Notes under the pieces: generated by a model
Told to the model about the DNA's origin: nothing
Seen by the model: only the letters and a program-made list of their open reading frames with translations
The model's database searches: none
DNA from: Fodinicola feengrottensis
GTDB taxonomy: Bacteria > Actinomycetota > Actinomycetes > Mycobacteriales > HKI-0501
NCBI RefSeq assembly: GCF_010993775.1
Contig: NZ_WOTO01000014.1
Location: 84,045-148,044 of the forward strand
Direction of reading: 5' to 3'
Length of the DNA stretch: 64,000 nt
In this document: positions 25,813 through 37,117 of the stretch, piece after piece
Position numbering within the stretch: the first letter of the stretch is position 1
Layout: each line of letters begins with the position of its first letter
Program-made: the position numbers and the translations under genes

Positions 25813-26856
25813 CTAAACCGAGGTGAGCACCCGCTCGGGCCGCAGCCAGGCCGCTCGGGCCGCCATCGCCGAGTCGACGAAGTCGGTGAACAAGCCATCC
25901 ACCCCGGCCCGCAGGAATGCCTCGCATTCGGCCGCGCCGTCGCCGCGGGCGGATGGGTCGGTGCCACGTCGATACGGCTCGGCGAGGTATTTGTTCTCGT
26001 CGCGGAAGGTGTACGGGTGAACGAAAAGCCCGGCTTCGTGGGCGGCCGGCACCAGGCCGGTCAGGCCGGCGAGCTGCCCGGTCCGGTCGGTGGCCAGCAC
26101 CATTTCCTTGTTCGGGCCGATTCCGACGGCGTATTCGGCGATCCGGCGCAACCCCGACGGCGTCGTCATCTCGCTGTAGAGCAGCGGGTCGCCGGCGGCG
26201 GTGCGGTCGTACGGACCGTGCCCACTGCCCATCAGCTGGACCCGCCGCACCTCGGTCATGCTGGCGACCCGGTGCAGCGGGTCGATCTCGAACGACTGCA
26301 CGAAGGTGGGCGAGTCGGCGCGATCGCGGCCGGCCGCCGCGAGGTCCTTGACCAGCAGGTCTTCGACGGGCTTGCCGATCGAGCGGTAGTACGTCGGATG
26401 CTTGGGCTCGACGTAGACCCCGATCGGACGGCCGGCCTCGGTGGCCAGCTGGGCCAGCCAGGTCAGCGTCTCGGCGAAGGTCGGCACCGGCTGGCCGTCA
26501 TATCGCGCGCTGTGTCGGCGCAAGTCCGGATGGCGCTCGACCGCCCGCAGGGTGCGGATTTCGGCGACCGTGAAGTCGTCCGCGAACCAGCCGTCGACAT
26601 CCGCGCCATCAATGGTCGCGGTCCGCCGACGCTCCGCGAATTCTGGCCGGGCGGCCACGTCTGTGCTGTCCGAGAGGTCGGCGTCGTGGCGTACGACCAG
26701 CACACCGTCCGCGCTCGGCACCACGTCCATTTCCACGAAGTCGGCACCGAGCTCGACCGCGAGCGCGAACGAGATGAGGGTGTTTTCCGGTCGGTAACCG
26801 CAGCTACCGCGGTGACCGATGACCAGTGGCACGTCAGCACTCTGGCTTTTGTTCAC
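25813..26856 (-). CDS. Glycerophosphodiester phosphodiesterase
   Basis: Hydrolyses glycerophosphodiesters to glycerol-3-phosphate and an alcohol. The catalytic pattern is intact: IGHRGSCGYRPENTLISF, then VEMDVVPSADGVLVVRHD; later EPKHP and FVQSFEID. GTG 26856 gives 347 aa and puts IGHRG near the N-terminus; an in-frame start exists at 26916. No signal peptide, so probably cytoplasmic. Convergent with DAO, two bases apart, and divergent from purD. Confidence 0.92.
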   Translation of the reverse strand: MNKSQSADVPLVIGHRGSCGYRPENTLISFALAVELGADFVEMDVVPSADGVLVVRHDADLSDSTDVAARPEFAERRRTATIDGADVDGWFADDFTVAEIRTLRAVERHPDLRRHSARYDGQPVPTFAETLTWLAQLATEAGRPIGVYVEPKHPTYYRSIGKPVEDLLVKDLAAAGRDRADSPTFVQSFEIDPLHRVASMTEVRRVQLMGSGHGPYDRTAAGDPLLYSEMTTPSGLRRIAEYAVGIGPNKEMVLATDRTGQLAGLTGLVPAAHEAGLFVHPYTFRDENKYLAEPYRRGTDPSARGDGAAECEAFLRAGVDGLFTDFVDSAMAARAAWLRPERVLTSV

Positions 26857-27100
26857 GGGATTGATCAGACCTGTCCTATTAGACGGGTAGGGAAACGGAG
26901 GCCGACATCCGGTCATCTGGCACTGGACCGTTTGAGGTGTCTAACGCGTCTTGCAACCTCGCTGAAACAACTCGGCAGCTGTTAAGTCGATGAGGAAAGT
27001 ATGAACGCACGCCCCGCCTCGGTGCTCTCCCGGGGGTGCCCGAATGTTGTGAGCCTCGACACCTCGTCGCTGGCCACGGCCGTTTGGATAGGGTCTGCGG

Positions 27101-28337
27101 GTGCGCGTACTCGTCATCGGAACCGGCGCCCGGGAGCACGCTCTGTGCACGGCGCGCTCCTTCGCGACCCCGGTGTGTCGGCGGTCGCCTGCGCGCCCGG
27201 CAACGCCGGTATAGCCGACACCTGTGCGTTGGTGCCGCTCGATGGCGGTGCGGTCACCGGCCCGTCAGTCGTGGCGGCCGCCCAGGTTTTCCTAGCGGAT
27301 CTCGTGGTGATCGGCCCGGAGGCGCCGCTGGTTGCTGGCGTCGCCGATGCCGTACGAGCAGCCGGTTTCGCCTGCTTCGGGCCGACTGCGGCCGCCGCTC
27401 AGTTGGAAGGCTCCAAGGCCTTCGCCAAGGACGTGATGGCGGCCGCTGGGGTGCCGACGGCCGCTGCCCGGGTGTGTACGACCGTGGACGAGGCGGCCGC
27501 CGCACTCGACGAGTTCGGCGCTCCTTACGTCGTGAAGGACGACGGCCTGGCCGCCGGCAAGGGCGTTGTCGTCACCTCAGACCGGGACGCGGCGCTCGCG
27601 CACGCGGCCGGCTGCGAACGAGTGGTCATCGAGGAGTTTCTGGACGGACGGCCCGGAAGTGTCGCTGTTCGTCGTCACCGACGGCACGGCCGCTTTCCCG
27701 CTGCTGCCCGCGCAGGATTTCAAGCGGATCGGCGACGGCGACACCGGGCCCAACACCGGTGGCATGGGCGCGTACGCACCACTGACCTGGCTGCCCAGCG
27801 GCACGGTCAGCACGATCATGGCCACCGTCGTACGTCCCACGCTGGTGACCATGGCCGAGCGCGGAACGCCGTTCTCGGGGTTGCTCTACGTCGGCCTCGC
27901 GATGACCGCGAAGGGCCCGCGGGTGGTGGAGTTCAACTGCCGCTTCGGCGACCCGGAAACGCAGTCGGTGCTCGCTTTTGCTCGACACGCCCTTCGGAGC
28001 GCTGCTGAACGCGGCCGCCACTGGGACCCTCGGCTCTTACGAGTCATTGCTCTGGCGCTCAGCGGCCGCTGTCACCGTTGTTCTGGCCTCGGCCGGCTAC
28101 CCGGCTTCCTCCCGCAGCGGCGATGTGATCACCGGCGCGGACGGGGTCGAGGGCGTCCTGCACGCTGGCACGGCTCGGCGCGATGACGGCGCTCTCGTCA
28201 CCGCCGGCGGCCGAGTGTTGTCTGTCGTGGGCACCGGCCCCGATGTGCCGGCCGCGCGGGCCGACGCCTACCAGAAGATCGACAAGATCACCTTCGACGG
28301 CGCCCAAAACCGTACCGATATCGCTGCCGACCGCTGA
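27101..28337 (+). CDS. purD: Phosphoribosylamine-glycine ligase, three frameshifts
   Basis: ATP-grasp enzyme of de novo purine synthesis. GTG 27101 gives [15 protein letters not shown]. Three insertions break it: CG at about 27152 (GCGCGC for GCGC, restoring [20 protein letters not shown]), four bases near 27640 (GGACGGACGG, restoring [17 protein letters not shown]) and one T near 27978 (restoring [18 protein letters not shown]). Removal of all seven bases gives 409 aa, the normal size. ATP-grasp blocks [32 protein letters not shown] and [12 protein letters not shown] are present. Confidence 0.95.
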
Positions 28338-28409
28338 ATTTTGGCCCCCCGAACTCGAGCTTGCCAGCCAGGTCCGACCATTTTGGTTGGTGCACGCAAT
28401 GGGCACTAG

Positions 28410-28485
28410 GGCGCGAAAACTGTCGTACCCACACTGTTTTCTTGCCCCCACCCAGTGATCGATCGGGGGGGGTGGGTTTTGAGGA
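28410..28485 (+). repeat. Half copy of the 171-bp element
   Basis: Starts GGCGCGAAAACTGTCGTAC and continues through TTGCCCCCACCCAGTGA to GGTGGGTTTTGAGGA, matching one half of the full element and stopping where the centre would begin. Lies between purD and the S37 peptidase gene (28338-28594), where no gene was found. Confidence 0.75.
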
Positions 28486-28594
28486 CGCGCGCGCGAGAAA
28501 ATTTTGCGAACGACCCGCAGTGCCCGTAGCAGTTAGAGCACCCCCACGACGGCCTGACTGGCTCCACAACGGGTCAGGTGGCTCAGCAGCGCTC

Positions 28595-29988
28595 CTACAG
28601 CGGCGGGCGCTGGCTGAGCATCGGGTCGAAGTCGACAGACGGGAGAGCGCTCGCCCTGCGCAACTGTGGCGACGGTGTGATGCCGGCCCAGCGCTGGATC
28701 GTCGCGGTCGCGGCGGCGGCCTGCGCGGCCGGCAGCATCGCGATCTTCGAGCCGTGGTTGCCCTTGGGGACGTAGTAGACGTACGAGTCGCGGCTGCCCG
28801 GCCCGAGCCGGAACGGCTCCGCGCTCCACGGGTCGTATTCGCCGTAGATGTAAAGCAGCCGCTGTCCCTGGTAGCGCACCCACGTGTCCACGTCGGGCAT
28901 CGCCGTGTAGTCGAAGGGCATCTTGATCGACCTCGGTACGAACGACCGGGGCACGTCGGTGCCGGGATAGCGCAGTAGGGTCCTTCAGGTAGCTCTCGTC
29001 CGCGAGCGGCGACCCCAGCTGGGTGCCGGCCTGGTAGTAGTACGGCACGTACGGCTCGATGCCCTGGTCTGTGTACGTGAGCAGGCTCTCGACGCCCTCG
29101 TACCAGTCATAGATCTGCTGCGCCGGCGCGCCGGCCGGCGGGATGGTCGCGCAGTCGCTGGGGCTGCCGTACTGCCAGAACGCGAAAATCGAGTCGACCA
29201 CCGCCAGCTCGACCGCGTGATCCAGCGTGCCGACCAGGGTGAACGTGCCGCCGGTCTGGGTGGCGTTCGACTGTGCGATCGCCTCCAGCTCGTTCCGCCG
29301 CTGCAGCGACTCCCGCTGGATCCGGTTCAGGTTGGCGCGACAGACCGGGTCGGTGCCGTCGTGGGCGATGAACTGTCCGTACGAGTCGACTGGGTCGATC
29401 ACGTCGTTCGGCGCGACGTACGGGATGGTCGCGTAGACGTCATTGGGGTAGAAGCGGCGGTGGTACGTGGCGGTCATTCCGCCCTTGCTGCCGCCGGTCG
29501 ACAGCCAGCGCGCCTTATAGATCCGCTTAAGCGCCTGGACGATGACGTGCTGGTCGGTGGCGGCCTGCCAGATGGTCAGCTTCGACCAGTCCGCTGGCGC
29601 TGGCCGGGACGGCACGAAGTAGCGGTATTCGACGTCGATCTGGTTGCCGTTGACGATCTGCGCGCGGCTCGCTGCGGAACGGGATTCCGCGGTAGTTGTA
29701 GCCGGTCGTGTACATCACCATCGGGGCGCTCGCGTCCCGGTGCATCAGCCCGACCCGCTGCTCGAAATAGCCCTTGCGCGGGTTGTTGTGGTCCACCAGC
29801 TGTCGGAACACGAGTTGGAAATACCGGTACGGCGCGGCGGTGGACTGTTCGGTGACGGACACCACTCCGGGCAGCTGCTTCAGCTGGTCAGCGATGTCCG
29901 GAGGAGCCGCTTGGACGGCTGGCGTGACGGTCAGCAGGCCGGCCAGGGTCGTGAGCGCGACCAGCAGTCGGAACAGGACGGTACGCAC
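28595..29988 (-). CDS. Secreted S37-type tripeptidyl aminopeptidase, two frameshifts
   Basis: N-terminal signal peptide (RTVLFRLLVALTTLAGLLTV, cleavage probably after VQAA). The serine elbow WLSTGGSKGGMTATYHRRF, YVAPNDVIDPVDSYG, and the C-terminal DYTAMPDVDTWVRYQGQRLLYIYGEYDPW and VPKGNHGSKI are features of the PS-10/S37 peptidases of Streptomyces, which remove tripeptides from secreted proteins. Frame shifts lie near 29690 (a CGCGC stretch) and near 28975. About 464 aa, exported. The catalytic Ser is in GGSKGG and the Asp probably in EYDPW. Confidence 0.88.
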
Positions 29989-30147
29989 GCATCGGCATCC
30001 CCCGCAGGCGTTGTGACCGGCACCGGATTCTCACAGGCAGATCCCGCCAGCACAAGGGACGTGACCGTACCCGGAAGCCGGAACTTGCTTCCGCGCAGTT
30101 AGGCTGAGCAGGGAATTCGCTTTCTTTTCACCACGCTAGGAGTGGCT

Positions 30148-30399
30148 GTGGCCCGCGTCGTCGTCGACGTCATGTTGAAACCCGAAATCCTCGATCCGCA
30201 GGGCCAGGCCGTGGTGGCCGCGCTGGCCCGGCTTGGCTTCGACTCGATCACCGCCGTCCGGCAGGGCAAGCGGTTCGAGGTGGAGGTGGACGGTGAGCTC
30301 ACCGACGCCCGCCTCGACGAGGTCCGGCAGGCCGCCGGCACGCTGCTCGCGAACCCGGTGATCGAGGACTTCGACGTCCGGGTGGAGTCGGCCGTATGA
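30148..30399 (+). CDS. purS: Phosphoribosylformylglycinamidine synthase subunit PurS
   Basis: 83 aa; scaffolding subunit of the PurSQL complex. [20 protein letters not shown] is the family start. GTG 30148 is preferred to GTG 30142 because AGGAG at 30138-30142 then has a five-base spacing. Overlaps purQ by ATGA. Confidence 0.95.
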   Translation: MARVVVDVMLKPEILDPQGQAVVAALARLGFDSITAVRQGKRFEVEVDGELTDARLDEVRQAAGTLLANPVIEDFDVRVESAV

Positions 30400-31076
30400 G
30401 CACCCGGATCGGCGTGGTGACCTTTCCCGGGTCACTGGACGACCGGGACGCGGCCCGCGCGGTCAAGCTGGCCGGCGGCGAACCGGTTTCGCTCTGGCAC
30501 GGCGACAGCGGCTTGAAGGACGTCGACGCGGTGGTGCTGCCCGGCGGCTTCTCGTACGGCGGCTACTATCTGCGAGCCGGTGCGATCGCCAGGTTCGCGC
30601 CCATTATGGAGTCGATCATCGCCGGTGCCCGTGCGGGAATGCCAGTTTTGGGGATCTGCAACGGATTCCAGGTGCTCTGCGAGTCGCATTTGCTCCCTGG
30701 CGCGCTGACCCGCAATGCGCACCTGCATTTCCGTAACCGCGCTCAGTCGATGATCGTCGAGAGCACCGAAACCGCTTGGACGAGCGATTTCGCCGCCGGC
30801 CAGAAAATCGTCATCCCGATCAAGAACATCGACGGCCGGTTTGTCGCCGATGACCGTACGCTGGACGACATCGAATCCCACGGCCAAGTGGTTTTCCGTT
30901 ATACGAACGGAAATCCGAACGGCTCGATGCGGGACATTGCCGGGGTCAGCAATGCTGCCGGAAATGTGGTTGGCATGATGCCGCATCCCGAGCACGCGGT
31001 CGAGGAGCTCACCGGAGCGTCCGTCGACGGGCTCGGACTTTTCACTTCGGTACTGCGAAAGCTGGTGGCCGCGTGA
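30396..31076 (+). CDS. purQ: Phosphoribosylformylglycinamidine synthase, glutaminase subunit
   Basis: 226 aa class I glutamine amidotransferase. Nucleophile Cys in [16 protein letters not shown] and His/Glu in [13 protein letters not shown]; also [13 protein letters not shown] and [16 protein letters not shown]. Supplies ammonia to PurL. Four-base overlaps with purS and purL indicate a tight operon. Intact. Confidence 0.97.
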   Translation: MSTRIGVVTFPGSLDDRDAARAVKLAGGEPVSLWHGDSGLKDVDAVVLPGGFSYGGYYLRAGAIARFAPIMESIIAGARAGMPVLGICNGFQVLCESHLLPGALTRNAHLHFRNRAQSMIVESTETAWTSDFAAGQKIVIPIKNIDGRFVADDRTLDDIESHGQVVFRYTNGNPNGSMRDIAGVSNAAGNVVGMMPHPEHAVEELTGASVDGLGLFTSVLRKLVAA

Positions 31077-33343
31077 CCGTACCAACCGCCGACACGGTCA
31101 CCAACGCGACCGCGACCCCGCAGGAAGTCCAGCCGTACGAAGAGCTGGGTCTGAAGTCCGATGAATACAGCCAGATCAGGGAAAATCCTCGGCCGCCGGC
31201 CGACCCAGACCGAGCTCGCGATGTATTCGGTGATGTGGAGCGAACACTGCTCGTACAAGTCGTCGAAGGTCCATCTGCGGCAGTTTGGTGAGAAGGCCCC
31301 GAAATCCGACCGGATGCTGGTCGGGATGGGGGAGAACGCCGGTGTCGTGCAGGTAAGTGACACCCTCGCGATCACTTTCAAGATCGAAAGCCATAACCAC
31401 CCGAGTTATGTCGAGCCGTATCAGGGCGCGGCGACCGGTGTCGGTGGGATCGTACGGGACATCCTGACGATGGGCGCCCGGCCGATCGCGGTCATGGACT
31501 CGCTGCGTTTCGGTGCCGCCGACCATCCGGACACCGCTCGCGTGCTGCCTGGGGTGGTGGCCGGCGTCGGCGGCTACGGAAACTGCCTGGGCCTGCCGAA
31601 TATCGGCGGCGAGGTCGTCTTTGACCCGTGTTACCAAGGAAATCCGCTCGTCAACGCGCTTTGTGTGGGCGTTATGCCGACTGATCGGATCCAGCTCTCG
31701 GCGGCGACCGGGGTTGGCAACCTCGTCGTGCTCCTGGGCGCCAAAACGGGCCGAGACGGCATTGGCGGAGTCAGCGTGCTGGCGTCGGCGACCTTCGACG
31801 ACGACGGCCCGGCCCGCCGGCCGAGTGTGCAGGTCGGGGACCCGTTCGCGGAAAAGCTGCTGATCGAGTCCTGCCTGGAGCTGTACGACCGGAAGCTGGT
31901 CACCGGGATCCAGGATCTCGGCGGTGCCGGGCTGACCTGCGCGACCACCGAAACCGCCGCGATGGGCAAGTCCGGCATGCGGGTCTACCTGGAGCGGGTG
32001 CCGCTGCGCTGCGCGAGCCGAGCATGGCGCCGCACGAGATCCTCGCCAGCGAGTCGCAGGAGCGGATGTTGGCCATCGTCACGCCGGAAAACCTCGGTGA
32101 GGTGCTGGCGCTGGCCGACAAGTGGGGTGTGTTGGCGACCGCGATCGGCGAGGTCACCGAGGGCGACCGGCTGGTGATCAGTTGGCACGGGCAGACCGTG
32201 GTGGACGTGCCGCCGGCGAGTCTCGCGGACGAGGGCCCGGTCTACCACCGCCCGTACGAGCGGCCCGCCGACCTGTCGATCCGGCAGGCCGACCCGGCCA
32301 GCGTGCTGCCCCGGCCGGCCACCGGCGCGGAGCTGCGCAGCACGCTGCTCAAGCTGCTGGCCAGCCCGAACCTGGCTGACAAGACGTGGATCGTCGAGCA
32401 GTACGACAGTTACGTACAGGGCAACTCGGTGCTGTTCCAGCCCGAGGACGCCGGGATGATCCGGCTGGACGAGGAGTCCAACCTCGGCGTCGCGATCGCC
32501 ACCGACGCCAACGGCCGGTATTGCGCGATGGATCCGTACGTCGGCGCGCAGCTCGCTTATGCGGAGGCGTACCGAAACGTCACCGTCACCGGCGCGCGGC
32601 CGATCGCGGTCAGTGACTGTCTGAACTTCGGCAGCCCGGAGGACCCGGCGGTGATGTGGCAGTTCTCCGAGGCCGTACGCGGCATCGCGGACGCTTGCCA
32701 ACAGCTCGGCACGCCGGTGACCGGCGGCAACGTCAGCTTCTACAACCAGACCGGGCAGACCGCGATCCACCCGACACCGGTGGTCGGCGTGCTGGGCCTT
32801 ATGGACGACGTGACCAAGCGGACGCGGATGGGCTTCACAGCCGACGGCGATCGCCTCGTCCTGCTGGGCACCACCCGCGAGGAGCTGGACTGCTCCGAGT
32901 GGGCCTGGGTCGTGCACCAGCACCTCGGCGGTCGCCCGCCGGCGGTGGATCTCGCGGCCGAACAGGCCCTCGGCGAAGTGCTGATCGCGGTTTCCGACCG
33001 GGGGCTGGCGACTTCCGCGCACGACCTGTCCGAGGGCGGCCTTGCGATCGCCCTGGTCGAGTCCGCGCTGCGGCATGGCGCGGGTGCGCGCGTCGACGTA
33101 CCGGCCGGCGTCAGTCCCTTTGGCTGGCTGCTGTCCGAGTCGGCGCACCGGGCGTTGCTGTCGGTGGCTCCAGAGCAGCTGGACGCGCTGCGAACGCTGG
33201 CCGCGACACACGGCGTTCCGTACGCCGAAATTGGCACTGTCGAGGCCGACAGCGGCGAGCTGGTGATCGAGCACGTGTTCCATGTCTCGCTGGACGAGCT
33301 GGCGACCGCCCATCGGGGCACCTTGCCCAAGCTCTTCGGTTAG
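31073..33343 (+). CDS. purL: Phosphoribosylformylglycinamidine synthase, PurL subunit, two frameshifts
   Basis: ATP-dependent FGAM synthetase subunit. GTG 31073 overlaps the purQ stop. [46 protein letters not shown] and [15 protein letters not shown] are canonical. An A-run of four at 31182-31185 should be three ([17 protein letters not shown]). Near 32005-32015 the five bases CTGCG are duplicated ([17 protein letters not shown] after removal). Removing six bases in all gives 754 aa, normal for small PurL. Followed by two palindromic repeats. Confidence 0.96.
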
Positions 33344-33350
33344 CCCTGCG

Positions 33351-33387
33351 ACCGGCTGCACAATCGGAATCCGATTGTGCGGCCGGT
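33351..33387. repeat. Palindromic repeat P2, after purL
   Basis: Core ACAATCGGAATCCGATTGT (33360-33378), extended outward to ACCGGC/GCCGGT with one mismatch, 37 bp. Starts eight bases after the purL stop, so may double as terminator. Confidence 0.8.
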
Positions 33388-33421
33388 CCGAGTGTGACCA
33401 GGGACAACAGCGGCCGTTGTG

Positions 33422-33440
33422 ACAATCGGGTGCCGATTGT
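33422..33440. repeat. Palindromic repeat P3, variant
   Basis: ACAATCGG-gtg-CCGATTGT. Same arms as P2 but a different three-base centre. Lies in the 296-bp gap between purL and the DEAD-box gene, which otherwise shows only a leader. Confidence 0.75.
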
Positions 33441-33639
33441 GGGATGCTGTGACGAGCTGATTGGCTGCAAATGGCACGGCAGATACGGTGAACGCGCGCT
33501 AGACAGGGATGCGGATACCTCAGTCTGTGGGTGAAACCGGTGGACTCACCGGAATCACGATTTCGCGGCTGACCAGGAAACCGACCATCCTTCCGCCCGC
33601 GCCCACTCTTGTGTTGGGCGCATTCCGTATGGAAAGTGC

Positions 33640-35444
33640 ATGCCCTCCGCTATTTCTGAGTTGTCCCTCACTGTGCCCGACACGATCCCCGCCGACCTCA
33701 CCGAAGCCGACACCAGCGCGTCGAATGAGCCCGCCTTCGCCGAATTCGGGTTGCACCCGTCGGTGCTGGCGGCGCTGACCGCTGTCGGTTACGAGACGCC
33801 CACCCCGATCCAGGCCGCCACCATCGCGCCGATGCTGGCTGGCCGCGACGTGCTTGGGCTGGCCCAGACCGGCACCGGCAAGACGGCCGCGTTCGCGCTG
33901 CCGATCCTGACCCGCCTCGCCGGCGAGCGCGCCGGCAGGTGCGCGCCGCTCGCGCTGGTCCTCACACCGACCCGCGAGAGGCCATCCAGGTCGCCGAGGC
34001 GTTCGGGAAGTACGCTGCCCAGCTGCCCGGCTTCAGCGTGCTGCCGATCTACGGCGGCGCGCCGTATCCGCCGCAACTGCAGGGCCTGCGCCGGGGTGTC
34101 CACGTTGTGGTCGGTACGCCCGGTCGCGTGATGGACCACATGGAGCGTGGCTCGCTGGACCTGTCCAACCTGGACTGCCTGGTCCTGGACGAGGCCGACG
34201 AGATGCTCCGGATGGGTTTCCACGAGGACGTGGAGAAAGTCCTGTCGGCGACCCCGCCGACCCGGCAGGTGGCGCTGTTCTCGGCCACCATGCCGTCGAT
34301 GATCCGCAAGATCGCCGCCGAGCACCTGAACGACCCGGCGGACATCGCGATCAAGTCGAAGACCTCCACGCTGACCACCACTCGGCAGCGGTACTGGACC
34401 GTCAGCCGGATGCACAAGCTGGACGCGCTGACCCGGATCCTCGAGGTCGAGCCGTACGACGGCATGATCGTCTTCGTCCGCACCAAGCAGGCCACCGAGG
34501 ACCTGGCGCAGAAGCTGCGTACCCGTGGTTTCGCGGCCTCCGCGATCAACGGTGACATGTCACAGCCGGTACGCGAGCAGACCATCGCGTCGCTGCGTGA
34601 AGGCCGGTTGAACATCCTGATCGCCACCGACGTGGCCGCCCGCGGTCTGGACGTGGACCGGATCAGCCATGTACTGAACTACGACATCCCGCACGACACC
34701 GAGTCGTACGTGCACCGGATCGGCCGCACCGGCCGGGCCGGCCGCTCCGGCGAGGCGATCCTGTTCGTCGCGCAGCGCGAGCGGCACATGCTGCGCTCGA
34801 TCGAGCGGACCACCCGGCAGCCGCTGGAGCCGATGACGCTGCCGACGGTGGCCGAGGTCAACGCGAGCCGGCAGGCCAAGTTCGCGGCCCGGATCACCGA
34901 GGTGCTCGATGGCCAGGACCTCACCGCGTACGAGGCGCTGATCACCGACTACCAGGCCGAACACGACGTGCCACCGGCCCGGATCGCGGCCGCGCTGGCC
35001 CGGATGGTGCACGGCGACGCGCCGCTGCTGCTGGCCGAGGACCCGGAACCAGCCGCCGAACCGGCCCGCCGCGAAATGTCGAGCGGGGACACTGAGACGT
35101 ACCGGATCGCCATCGGTCACACCCACCGCGTCAAGCCGGGCAACATCGTCGGCGCGATCACCGGTGAGACCGGCCTGTCCGGCAACCAGATCGGCCGGAT
35201 CGAGATCATGTCCGACCACAGCCTCGTCGACCTGCCCGCCGGCCTGCCCGCCGAGATGCTTCGCCGCCTGGGTACGGCCCGGATCGGCAGCCGCCAACTG
35301 CGGATCAGCCCCGGCGTACGGTCCGCCCGTCCGTCCGGCCCATCCCGTGGCTCCGACTCCCGTGGCTCCGACTCCCGGCGCCGCGACAGTGGCCCAGCGC
35401 CCACCACCCGGGTGAAGAAGCCACGCCACAAGAAAACCCACTAG
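33640..35444 (+). CDS. deaD: DEAD-box RNA helicase (DeaD/CsdA type), one frameshift
   Basis: ATP-dependent RNA unwinding in ribosome assembly and cold adaptation. Motifs in order: GYETPTPIQ (Q), AQTGTGKTAAFALP (I), LTPTRE (Ia), GTPGRVMD, LDEADEM (II), FSATMP (III), ATDVAARGLD (V), HRIGRTGRAG (VI). C-terminus has the DbpA/CsdA RNA-binding fold (YRIAIGHTHRVKPGNIVGAI) and a basic RGSDSRR tail. One base is missing near 33980 (PTRE then AIQVAEAF). About 601 aa. Start ATG 33640 has GGAAAG nearby. Confidence 0.93.
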
Positions 35445-35465
35445 TTGGATGGCCGCAGTGCTGTT

Positions 35466-35617
35466 GGCCGCAGTGCCTGCGGCGGCGCGTCCGGTTCGCG
35501 TCGCCGGGCCGCCCAAAGAGCGGGCACCCCACCGCAGTGCCTCTGGCCGCAGTTCCTGCGGCGGCGGCGCGTCCGGTTCGCGTCGCCGGGGCGCCCAAAG
35601 AGCGGGCACCCCACCGC
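35466..35617. repeat. Two-copy direct tandem repeat, about 79 bp each
   Basis: Units begin GGCCGCAGTGCCTGCGG (35466) and GGCCGCAGTTCCTGCGG (35545). Both continue through GCGTCCGGTTCGCGTCGCCGG to AGAGCGGGCACCCCACCGC, with small indels. A fragment of the unit start (CGCAGTGCCTGCGGCGGCGC) also lies at 40853, again beside an element of the 171-bp family. Confidence 0.75.
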
Positions 35618-35713
35618 CACGAACCTGGGCGACCTCCGGTCGCCGCGCGGACGTGGTGGGGATTGGTGTGGCTGGGCTGGCGTGGGTTGGGTTTGGTGTC
35701 AAGGGCGCTTGAC

Positions 35714-35888
35714 GGCGCGAAATTGTCGTACGTGTCTGTTTTTCTTTCCCCCTCCCTTTGAACGGGCGGGGGGTGGGTTGAGAGGTGGACCTTGATTTTT
35801 AGTTGAACATTGGTCCTCGAACCCGCCCCCCACCCGTCACTGGGTGGGGGCAAATCTGCCGGAGGGGTACGACAGTTTCGCGCCGCAC
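35714..35888. repeat. 171-bp terminal-inverted-repeat element, copy B
   Basis: Core 35714-35884, 171 bp, reverse complement of copy A. Left end GGCGCGAAATTGTCGTAC, right end GTACGACAGTTTCGCGCC followed by GCAC. Interior nearly identical to copies A and C, including the G-rich hairpins and the central GTTGAACATTGGTCCTCGA. Confidence 0.88.
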
Positions 35889-36016
35889 CTATGTTCTGCG
35901 TGCGGTTCGCTGGCCCCAGGCAGTCGACGGGCCGTTGCCGTAGCCAGGCCAGGTGGCCGGTCAAGGTCGTGAGAAATCGTTTTCTTCTGCACAGATTGCC
36001 AGTACGGTCTCAGAGC

Positions 36017-37117
36017 ATGTTGACGTTCGCAGCGGTGACTGGCTTCCTTGGGGCTGGCAAGACGACGACTTTGGCGGCACTCGCCCGGCGCTGGGAGGAC
36101 CAGGGCCGGCGGGTCGCGATCATCACCAACGACCAGGGCACCGACCTGGTCGACACTCAGGTGGCCGGCCCGGCCGCGACCGGCATCGGCGAGGTCACCG
36201 GCGGCTGTTTCTGCTGCCGCTTCGATGACCTGCTCGACGTCATGAACGCCGTGGTGGAACAAGCGAAACCGGACACGGTCCTGGCCGAAGCGGTCGGCAG
36301 CTGCACGGACCTGCAGGCCACCGTTGTACGCCCGATGAAACAGCTGCATGGCGACCGGTTCCGCGTCGCGCCGCTGGTGACGGTGCTGGATCCGTTCCGC
36401 TACGCCGAAATCCGTCGGTCGGTGGCGCTCAGTGACAGTGAGTCCGATCTCGCGTACCTGTTCCGCCAGCAGCTCGTCGAGGCGGACGTCATCGCCGTCA
36501 ACAAATCTGATTTGCTGGAAAGCAAAGAAGAACTCCGAAACGAGTTGACGAAGCTCTATCCAGGCAAGCCGATCGTGTTCTACTCGGCTCGTACGGGCGA
36601 AGGTCTCGACGAACTGATCAACCAGCTCGCGGGGACCAGCGATTCGGCGATCGACCTCGATGTCGATTACGACCGGTATGCCAATGCCGAAGCTCAACTT
36701 GCCTGGCTGAACCAAAGTTTCCAGCTGCGCATGCCGGCTGGATTCGGCTCCGCTGACTGGGCCGACGCGGTCCTGCGTGATCTCTCCGGCCGGGCCGAAA
36801 AAGGCGGCTGGACAATCGGTCATGTGAAGGTGTCGGTGACGGCTGGGGACGCGTTCAGCAAACTCAGCCTCATCAGCGCGGACGACAAACCAGAAGTCGA
36901 CGCGAGAGCCGCGCGTACGCATTCCGAAGTCGCGGCGACCGCTTTGGTGAACGCGAGAGTCGCCTGCGAGCCAGCCGAACTCGATGCCGCGGTGGCAGCG
37001 GCCGTCGCCTCCGCGGACGCCACGTTTTCGACTTCCGCCAACCTCATACGCGAGTCGTACGCCTTCAAACCAGGCTACCCGCGACCGATTCATCGCATGC
37101 CGGCAACCGCCGGATGA
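36017..37117 (+). CDS. CobW/G3E-family GTPase (metallochaperone)
   Basis: 366 aa. G1 GFLGAGKTTTLAAL, the metal-binding GGCFCCR (CxCC type), and NKSDLL (G4); C-terminal CobW-like domain with WTIGHVKVSVTAG. G3E proteins insert or carry Zn, Co or Ni; the metal cannot be told here. ATG 36017 is chosen because the GTPase core starts at once (MLTFAAVTGFLG). Overlaps the aquaporin-like gene by ATGA. Confidence 0.88.
   Translation: MLTFAAVTGFLGAGKTTTLAALARRWEDQGRRVAIITNDQGTDLVDTQVAGPAATGIGEVTGGCFCCRFDDLLDVMNAVVEQAKPDTVLAEAVGSCTDLQATVVRPMKQLHGDRFRVAPLVTVLDPFRYAEIRRSVALSDSESDLAYLFRQQLVEADVIAVNKSDLLESKEELRNELTKLYPGKPIVFYSARTGEGLDELINQLAGTSDSAIDLDVDYDRYANAEAQLAWLNQSFQLRMPAGFGSADWADAVLRDLSGRAEKGGWTIGHVKVSVTAGDAFSKLSLISADDKPEVDARAARTHSEVAATALVNARVACEPAELDAAVAAAVASADATFSTSANLIRESYAFKPGYPRPIHRMPATAG

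Larger units (their letters stand above)
35445..36016. other. Gene-free stretch with a tandem GC repeat and element copy B
   Basis: 572 bp between deaD and the CobW-type gene. Holds the two-copy repeat at 35466-35617 and the 171-bp element at 35714-35884, then the probable promoter and leader of the GTPase gene. Nothing else recognised. Confidence 0.7.

Noticed and set aside
31073..33343. Programmed frameshifting as explanation for split genes
   Set aside because: Shifts fall at unrelated positions in dozens of genes, with different sizes and no common slippery site or downstream structure.
31985..33361. 458-aa minus-strand frame opposite purL
   Set aside because: Antisense shadow; purL motifs run through the whole interval on the plus strand.
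33351..33387. P2 as an ordinary rho-independent terminator of purL
   Set aside because: It may end transcription, but the same palindrome recurs upstream of genes (41085) and far from gene ends (24592), so terminator function alone does not explain it.
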